From positions 1-22,599 of the forward strand of contig JAEYUX010000046.1 in NCBI GenBank assembly GCA_023432235.1: a stretch of DNA of 22,599 nt, written 5' to 3'. Shown one piece after another: positions 1 to 4,130 of the stretch; position 1 is the first letter of the stretch, and the number at the start of each line of letters is the position of its first letter. A program made the translations under genes and the position numbers. The notes under the pieces were generated by a model. That model did not search any database, was not told where the DNA came from, and worked only from the letters and a program-made list of their open reading frames with translations. Source of the stretch: Actinomycetes bacterium. GTDB lineage: Bacteria; Actinomycetota; Actinomycetes; Actinomycetales; Demequinaceae.

Positions 1-492
1 ACCGGCGTTCTAAACCATGGCGCCGCCCAGGAGTACTGGATGAGTTACCTGGCCGGCAAGCTTGACCTCACAGCGGGCCAACTGTTCTGGCGTGGAGTGC
101 TGTGCAACGTGCTCGTGTGCGGCGCGATCTGGGCAGCAGGGCGCCTGCGGACCGAGGCAGGCAAGGCCATCATCATCTTCTGGTGCGTGCTCGCCTTTGT
201 TGCCTCCGGCTTTGAGCACGTTATCGCCAACATGACGACCTTCGCCCTCGCGCTCTTGGGCGGGGGAGTGGATGTCACGTGGGGGCAGTTCGCGACGAAC
301 ATGGGTGCCGTGGGCCTTGGCAACCTCGTGGGCGGATGCGTCGTTATCGGTTTCGCCTATACCCACGTGGCCGGGCGCTTGAGCGGCCCCCGTGCCGTAG
401 CGTCGGCCGCTGGTCTTGCGACGTCGGACCGTGACGTGTCCGTGGCCGCACAACCTGCCGACGCTGAACCGGCCGACGTTCTGGCAGCCTGA
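1..492 (+). CDS. Formate/nitrite transporter family channel, C-terminal part (5' end outside window)
   Basis: The frame is open from base 1, so this is the C-terminal ~163 residues of a longer protein; family members usually have about 260-290 residues. Hydrophobic segments include GVLCNVLVCGAIWAAGRL, AIIIFWCVLAFVASGF and GLGNLVGGCVVIGFAY. The combination of FWRGVLCNxLVC, GFEHVIANM and a late GNLVGG signature is typical of the FocA/NirC pentameric channels that carry formate, nitrite or related small anions across the inner membrane. A polar, Ala-rich tail of about 40 residues follows the last membrane segment and is probably cytoplasmic. Substrate cannot be decided from this part. The ATG at position 40 is internal, because the family signature needs sequence upstream of it. 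Confidence 0.88.
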   Translation, partial: TGVLNHGAAQEYWMSYLAGKLDLTAGQLFWRGVLCNVLVCGAIWAAGRLRTEAGKAIIIFWCVLAFVASGFEHVIANMTTFALALLGGGVDVTWGQFATNMGAVGLGNLVGGCVVIGFAYTHVAGRLSGPRAVASAAGLATSDRDVSVAAQPADAEPADVLAA

Positions 493-541
493 GCGGGGTT
501 CGCCGCGAGAAGAAGCCCTGGGCAGCGTCGGACGGGCCAGG

Positions 542-547
542 TAGACT
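542..547 (+). promoter_or_regulatory. Candidate -10 element for ssrA
   Basis: TAGACT fits the actinobacterial TAnnnT -10 consensus and lies 17 nt before the mature tmRNA 5' end, leaving room for a short 5' leader. The hexamer 17 bp further upstream (about 519-524) is a poor -35 match, so this is only a candidate. Confidence 0.35.
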
Positions 548-564
548 GGGCCCATAACTGCACA

Positions 565-931
565 GGGGATGATCGGTTTCGACGTGTGTTTACATCGCAG
601 GAGAAGCGGGCCAAGGATGCTGGGTTATCTTGTCAACGCCCCCAGCAAACCAATAGGTGCCGATTCCAAGCGCACCGACTTCGCCCTCGCTGCCTAAGCG
701 AGCCCCGAAGTCCGTCAGCCTAGGTTTGTTCTCGACCTAGTTCCTGGCGTCATCTAGAGAACTTGCTGGTCGCCGGCGTCACGGCGGCGGCCGGGACTTT
801 TACCGTGACTGGGCCTACTTCCAACTCGCCTGATAGCGGGGAGGGGCCGAGAAACACCTCTTCAGGCTGCGCCCGGAGAAGACCTGCCTTTGAACATGCG
901 GACGCGGGTTCGATTCCCGCCATCTCCACCA
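565..931 (+). ncRNA. ssrA: tmRNA (transfer-messenger RNA)
   Basis: tmRNA rescues ribosomes stalled on broken mRNAs and adds a degradation tag, working with SmpB. The 5' end GGGGATGATCGGTTTCGAC and the 3' end with a T-arm (GGTTCGATTCCCGCC) are the classic tRNA-like termini. The acceptor stem pairs 565-571 with 921-927 (one G-U pair); A928 is the discriminator and CCA (929-931) is encoded. The tag reading frame runs from the GCC resume codon at 659 to TAA at 695-697 and encodes ADSKRTDFALAA, whose ALAA end is the usual ClpXP-type degron. The single-piece length of about 367 nt is normal for actinobacteria. The ends were set by stem pairing, so they should be accurate to a base or two. Confidence 0.97.
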
Positions 932-937
932 AGCAAT

Positions 938-971
938 CAGAAACCCCGGAATACCGGGGTTTCTGTCGTTT
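938..971 (+). terminator. Rho-independent terminator of ssrA
   Basis: A perfect 12-bp stem pairs 938-949 (CAGAAACCCCGG) with 954-965 around an AATA loop and is followed by TCGTTT. It starts 6 nt after the tmRNA CCA end. Confidence 0.88.
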
Positions 972-1167
972 AAGGCGCGTCCCTCTGACTCATTACGTGA
1001 GGCTGGGAGGTGGCCCAAAGTGATGTTCCCACTGGTCAGTGACCTGGCGGCTCGTGGGGTACCCGTCACCGTATCTTGTTGGGTTCCCAACGATACCCAG
1101 GAAGCCACCCAGCCCCGAGCGGCCTAAACCCGAACCGACACCAAAATTTGCACCAGACCGATTTACG

Positions 1168-1199
1168 TGGCTTTAGGTGTCTAGTAGATCTGGCTTTAG
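1168..1199 (+). repeat. 9-bp direct repeat upstream of the nucleotidyltransferase gene
   Basis: TGGCTTTAG occurs at 1168-1176 and again at 1191-1199, 23 bp apart. The second copy overlaps a weak candidate -35 (TTTAGT, 1195-1200) that lies 17 bp before a candidate -10 (TAGCAT, 1218-1223), so it could be a regulator-binding pair. The surrounding DNA is more AT-rich than the neighbouring core genes. Confidence 0.4.
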
Positions 1200-1249
1200 T
1201 TGCGCGATTGGTACAGCTAGCATCCGTAACCCTGCAGCATAGGAGCAAA

Positions 1250-2032
1250 ATGAGCACTGATCACTCTGTGGACGCAGCTGACGCTGAACGTGCCCACCTT
1301 CTCGAATCACGCAAGCAGCAGCTCCAGGATCTCGTCCTCAACGATCCGGGCTTAACAAGTGTTGTTGTTTTCGGTTCAAGCACCGAGGCGGCGAAGCACC
1401 GTCGGGATCGCTGGTCGGATTTGGACGCGAACATCTTCATTAGCGACGATGCTGCCGGTGCCGCGGCAAAAGCGTCATGGCCGTTTCTGCCGGATGCAGA
1501 TGCGGTTGTTTTGCGTGCTCGTGAGGGTGAGAACGGTGGGGTAGTGCTCTGGCGTGACGGAATGATCTGCGAGTTCGGCGTTGGAGCACCTTGGCCGATT
1601 CAAGACGAAGCCCGCGAAGTGGTGGTGGATGGCGGTGACCTCAATCTTGTCGGGAGCCCCGATCTGCCGAACGCGGCCGACCAGTTTGGCCTGTTCTTGG
1701 CGAAGCTCTTGATTGGCTATGGCCGGGTGGCGCGGGGCGAAACGCTCGCCGGCAACGCGGTGATGAGGTGCTATGCAGTAACAGCCCTGGCTGAGACGCT
1801 CCGCCAGGTATTGGCACCGGATGGTGCGCGCAGCCCATTTGACCCGCTCCGCAGGATCGAACAATCACTGCCACACCTAGCCGCTGAAATCGCCGAACTG
1901 CAGGTGGCTGAGCCAATGCGTTTTGCTTTGGGCGTGCTTGATCTTGCCGAGTCGGCGCTGCGAGGTTGGCCCGAGTTTCAAAGCGAAGCCTGGCAAGTGG
2001 TGCGTAACGAGATCACCGGCAACCCGATCTAG
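1250..2032 (+). CDS. Nucleotidyltransferase-domain protein (aminoglycoside/lincosamide adenylyltransferase-like fold)
   Basis: This 260-residue protein has the DNA polymerase beta-type nucleotidyltransferase signature near its N-terminus: VVVFGSS (about residues 38-44) followed by WSDLDANIF, which gives the G-S...D-x-D metal-binding pattern. A later acidic strand (MICEFGV) could supply the third carboxylate. The rest is a helical C-terminal domain, as in small-molecule adenylyltransferases such as antibiotic nucleotidyltransferases. The substrate is unknown; a role in drug resistance is possible but unproven. I chose ATG 1250 because AGGAG lies just upstream (1241-1245) and the motif falls at the expected distance; the frame stays open further upstream but without a comparable ribosome-binding site. 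The gene stands alone between ssrA and a toxin remnant, which suggests acquired DNA. A membership in a toxin-antitoxin system is a less likely alternative. Confidence 0.75.
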   Translation: MSTDHSVDAADAERAHLLESRKQQLQDLVLNDPGLTSVVVFGSSTEAAKHRRDRWSDLDANIFISDDAAGAAAKASWPFLPDADAVVLRAREGENGGVVLWRDGMICEFGVGAPWPIQDEAREVVVDGGDLNLVGSPDLPNAADQFGLFLAKLLIGYGRVARGETLAGNAVMRCYAVTALAETLRQVLAPDGARSPFDPLRRIEQSLPHLAAEIAELQVAEPMRFALGVLDLAESALRGWPEFQSEAWQVVRNEITGNPI

Positions 2033-2103
2033 TCCTATGTGCCTTGGCGGCGTCCTCGATTGCCCGGGCAGCTGTCAACCTTGTTCACAAGTGAAATGTG
2101 TGA

Positions 2104-2328
2104 GCCGAACATGATTCATGGTGCCCGCTCACACGCACTGTGCGCGATAGCGGCACCGAGGTGCTCGTCGAGCCTGACAGTCTCAACGGGCTTGAGGCTG
2201 TGTGTGCTGCCCGGTGCCAGCACATCCAATCGGTGGCCCGATCGCGCGTCAGCGCGCAGATGGGCAACGTGGGGGCCGTGGTGCTGCGCCACGTGCGAAA
2301 TGCGGTTGCGGCGCTCATCGACGCATGA
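2104..2328 (+). pseudogene. PemK/MazF-like toxin, C-terminal remnant
   Basis: The frame after TGA 2101-2103 reads through CPLTRT, then EVLVEPDSLNGL, then QHIQSVARSRVSAQMGNVGAVVL, then RNAVAALID before TGA at 2326-2328. This is the order and spacing of the C-terminal half of PemK/MazF-family mRNA interferases: the CPLT strand, a GL turn, a strand leading to the 'SVARSRV' element, then a G-x-V/L step into the last helix. About 40-50 N-terminal residues, with the RG-x-(I/V)-W start of the family, are missing; no other frame upstream supplies them, and no antitoxin gene is next to it. A GTG at 2140 could give a 62-residue product, but no ribosome-binding site is visible. The family call rests on reading by eye. 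Confidence 0.5.
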
Positions 2329-2364
2329 CACTGCGCTGCTTGTCGGCGCATGACATCGCGCTGC
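2318..2364 (+). repeat. Two imperfect ~22-bp direct repeats, 25-bp period
   Basis: The copy at 2318-2339 overlaps the end of the toxin remnant; the other is at 2343-2364. Both contain GCATGACA, two variable bases, then GCGCTGC, and 19 of 22 positions agree. Together with the dyads just downstream they fill the space before the TetR gene and may be part of its control region. Confidence 0.55.
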
Positions 2365-2365
2365 G

Positions 2366-2399
2366 TATCGTCGATATCGCATCTGTGTTATCGGTGATA
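2366..2399 (+). promoter_or_regulatory. Twin operator-like dyads before the tetR gene
   Basis: TATCGTCGATA (2366-2376) and TATCGGTGATA (2389-2399) are both TATC-N3-GATA dyads. Their starts are 23 bp apart, about two helical turns. The second ends one base before the GTG start of the TetR gene, so a bound protein would block transcription initiation or a leaderless start. Autoregulation by the adjacent TetR protein is inferred from position. Confidence 0.5.
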
Positions 2400-2400
2400 C

Positions 2401-3132
2401 GTGGATCCGAGAGCACTGGTACTAGATAAGACAGCCGAGCGGCTGGCTGGCTCTGTCACTGGCGACATCTCCACCCGAGCGGTGTGCGAGGCCGCAGGCA
2501 TCACGCAGCCCGTCCTTTTCCGACTCTTTGGCGACAAGGACGCCCTCTTGGCCGCCACCGTCGACGCCGTCTGGGACCGCTACCTCGCGATGAAGCGTGC
2601 CGCCACCCCCAGCCCAGACCCCATCGCAGACCTCAAGGCCGGATGGGATGCGCATGTCGCATTCGCTGTCGCCAACCCTCACGTCTACCGGCTCCTGTTC
2701 GGCGGCGCGCTCGCTACCCGCCCGGCCGCTCTTGCGCAGGCAACCGACCTGTTGCGTTCGGTTGTGGAACGCATCGCTACTGCCGGCCACCTGGCGGTGC
2801 CCGTGGACGACGCCGTCCGCGTCGTCATGGCGGCCAACACCGGGCACGCACTTGCGATCCTGCGCGGCGATGCCGCCTTCGCCGCCACCGTCACTGCCGC
2901 CGTACGCGACGCGACGATCCGCGGCATCGTGACAGAAGCGTCGGCGATGGAGGCGTCGGCGCCGGGAGACCATTCAGACGGCATCAAACCAGCGGCAACC
3001 GCCGCCACTACCTTGCTCGCACACCTCGCGGGCCCCGTTCCCATCAGCGCGGCTGAATCCGCGCTGTTTGCGGAATGGCTTGAACGGATGCAACACGCAT
3101 CACCAACACAGCAGGAGACCCCTCATGACTGA
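2401..3132 (+). CDS. TetR/AcrR-family transcriptional regulator
   Basis: The 243-residue protein has an N-terminal TetR helix-turn-helix: residues ~25-50 read DISTRAVCEAAGITQPVLFRLFGDKDALL, matching the family's DIA-x-x-AGVS-x-x-x-xY-x-HF pattern with F-R-L-F in place of Y-x-H-F. The C-terminal ~190 residues are the usual variable ligand-binding helical domain, Ala-rich and without a recognisable ligand signature. GTG 2401 is the start, since an in-frame TGA lies at 2395-2397 and the helix-turn-helix needs the residues before it. There is no Shine-Dalgarno sequence, which suggests leaderless translation. The gene overlaps the next one by 8 bp, so the dehydrogenase is probably its co-transcribed target. 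A region of about 25 residues (MEASAPGDHSDGIKPAATAA) looks like a disordered loop. Confidence 0.85.
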   Translation: MDPRALVLDKTAERLAGSVTGDISTRAVCEAAGITQPVLFRLFGDKDALLAATVDAVWDRYLAMKRAATPSPDPIADLKAGWDAHVAFAVANPHVYRLLFGGALATRPAALAQATDLLRSVVERIATAGHLAVPVDDAVRVVMAANTGHALAILRGDAAFAATVTAAVRDATIRGIVTEASAMEASAPGDHSDGIKPAATAATTLLAHLAGPVPISAAESALFAEWLERMQHASPTQQETPHD

Positions 3133-3865
3133 CACCATCCCTACCCGCGTCGCGCTCGTCACCGGAGCGTCCGGCGGCATCGGCAGGGCCGTCGCCCAAC
3201 GGCTCTCCCAAGACGGCTTCGCCGTGGCCGTGCACTATGCAGGCAACGAGACCGCCGCCGACGCAGTGGTTGACCAGGTGCGCTCTGCAGGTGGGCGCGC
3301 GATTGCGCTTGGCGGGGATGTGGCCGACGAGGTTGCTATGGCAGGCGTGTTCGATGCGGTTGCCAGTGAGTGTGGTGGGGTAGATGTGGTGGTCCACACC
3401 GCAGGCGTCATGCGCTTGGGCCCAATCGCCACCGTGAGCCTTGACGATGTGGATGCGATGCACCGCACAAATATTCGCGGCACCTTTGTGGTGGACCAGC
3501 TGGCAGCGCAGCGTGTGCGCACAGGCGGTGCGGTTGTGAACTTCTCCACCACGGTGACGCGCACGCAGTTCCCCACCTACGGTGCTTACGTTGCCAGCAA
3601 GGCGGCGGTGGAGGGGATGACGATGGTGCTGGCGCGTGAGTTGCGCGGGCGAGACATTACGGTCAATGCGGTGGCGCCTGGGCCCACTGCCACGCCGCTG
3701 TTCTTGGAGGGCAAGTCCGACGAGCAGATCGCCGGTCTAGCAGCCGCCGCTCCGCTGGAGCGACTTGGCACTCCGCAGGACATCGCCGAGGTTGTCGCAT
3801 TCTTGGCGGGGCCCGCCCGCTGGATCAACGGCCAGGTGCTCTTCGCCAACGGAGGCCTGGCCTAA
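3125..3865 (+). CDS. Short-chain dehydrogenase/reductase (classical SDR)
   Basis: This 246-residue oxidoreductase of the classical SDR family has the nucleotide-binding motif TGASGGIG at residues 13-20, an HTAGV motif (the NNAG equivalent), and the catalytic set S141/T142, Y155 and K159 (YVASK). NAVAPGPTATP follows, as is usual before the substrate-binding loop, and WINGQVLFANGG is the typical C-terminal end. HYAGNE after strand 2, with no acidic residue at its end, hints at NADP(H) preference. Members such as 3-oxoacyl-ACP reductase FabG or stand-alone aldehyde/ketone reductases look alike, so the substrate is open. ATG 3125 is preceded by CAGGAG (3112-3117) and lies inside the end of the TetR gene (8-bp overlap); the longer open frame upstream is shadow sequence. 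The TetR link suggests inducible expression, perhaps for detoxifying a carbonyl compound. Confidence 0.9.
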   Translation: MTDTIPTRVALVTGASGGIGRAVAQRLSQDGFAVAVHYAGNETAADAVVDQVRSAGGRAIALGGDVADEVAMAGVFDAVASECGGVDVVVHTAGVMRLGPIATVSLDDVDAMHRTNIRGTFVVDQLAAQRVRTGGAVVNFSTTVTRTQFPTYGAYVASKAAVEGMTMVLARELRGRDITVNAVAPGPTATPLFLEGKSDEQIAGLAAAAPLERLGTPQDIAEVVAFLAGPARWINGQVLFANGGLA

Positions 3866-3888
3866 CGAGCGGAGCGACCCGCGCCGCC

Positions 3889-3956
3889 CCAGCGTCGGCC
3901 GCTCCCTTAGCGCCAGCGTCGGCCGCTCCCCACCGCTCCCCACCGCTCCCCACCGC
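3889..3956 (+). repeat. Tandem direct repeats: 18-bp pair plus 10-bp array
   Basis: CCAGCGTCGGCCGCTCCC occurs identically at 3889-3906 and 3913-3930 (24-bp period). It runs straight into a 10-bp array CACCGCTCCC at 3931-3940 and 3941-3950, with a partial third unit CACCGC at 3951-3956. The array is strongly C-rich on the plus strand and complements the G-rich tract at 4012-4065. Confidence 0.85.
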
Positions 3957-3957
3957 G

Positions 3958-4013
3958 CCAGCAGGGCGTACGGGTCGATTCTCGACCCAAATTCGACCCA
4001 TACGCCCTGCTGG
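3958..4013. repeat. Long inverted repeat with 21-bp arms
   Basis: The arms 3958-3978 and 3993-4013 are complementary at 20 of 21 positions, with a 14-nt loop. Inside the structure TCGACCC occurs twice (3982-3988 and 3993-3999), and either copy can pair with GGGTCGA at 3972-3978, giving two mutually exclusive hairpins. The element lies between convergent genes. Confidence 0.85.
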
Positions 4014-4065
4014 GAGCGGGAGTGGGAGTGGGGGCGGAGGGGCGGGTGAGGAGGGGCGGGGTGGG
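4012..4065 (+). other. G-rich tract with G-quadruplex potential
   Basis: Nine runs of three or more G occur in 54 nt (4012-4014, 4018-4020, 4024-4026, 4030-4034, 4039-4042, 4044-4046, 4053-4056, 4058-4061, 4063-4065). The first four are separated by 3-nt loops, the canonical pattern for a stable G-quadruplex in the plus-strand DNA or RNA. Confidence 0.6.
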
Positions 4066-4077
4066 ATAAGAGGAAAA

Positions 4078-4116
4078 ACAGAGCGGCCCCGGACGTGTGG
4101 TCCGGGGCCTTTCTGT
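4078..4116. terminator. Bidirectional terminator between the SDR and Nfn-fusion genes
   Basis: A 10-bp GC stem pairs 4085-4094 (GGCCCCGGAC) with 4100-4109 around GTGTG. On the plus strand it is followed by TTTCTGT; on the minus strand the same stem is followed by a U-rich run (from AAAAACAGA at 4075-4083). It sits 15 nt beyond the stop of the minus-strand gene and can serve both converging transcripts. Confidence 0.82.
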
Positions 4117-4130
4117 GTTCGGAGGTTTTG

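Noticed and set aside
1071..1096. Hairpin GTATC...GATAC with inner GTTGGG/CCCAAC arms
   Set aside because: The loop would be only 2 nt, the stem has a bulge, and no U-tract or regulatory partner supports it.
901..2400. A duplicated tmRNA 3' end marking the other end of an integrated element
   Set aside because: I looked for the T-arm/acceptor sequence again downstream and found no copy in this interval.
3891..3901. AGCGTCGGCCG as a dispersed intergenic repeat (also at about 399 and 20177)
   Set aside because: It is short and GC-rich, and one copy is inside the formate/nitrite channel gene, so chance recurrence is likely.
3931..4065. A CRISPR-like array in the repeat-rich intergenic region
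   Set aside because: The units are 10 and 18 bp, directly abutting or nearly so, without unique spacers or cas genes.
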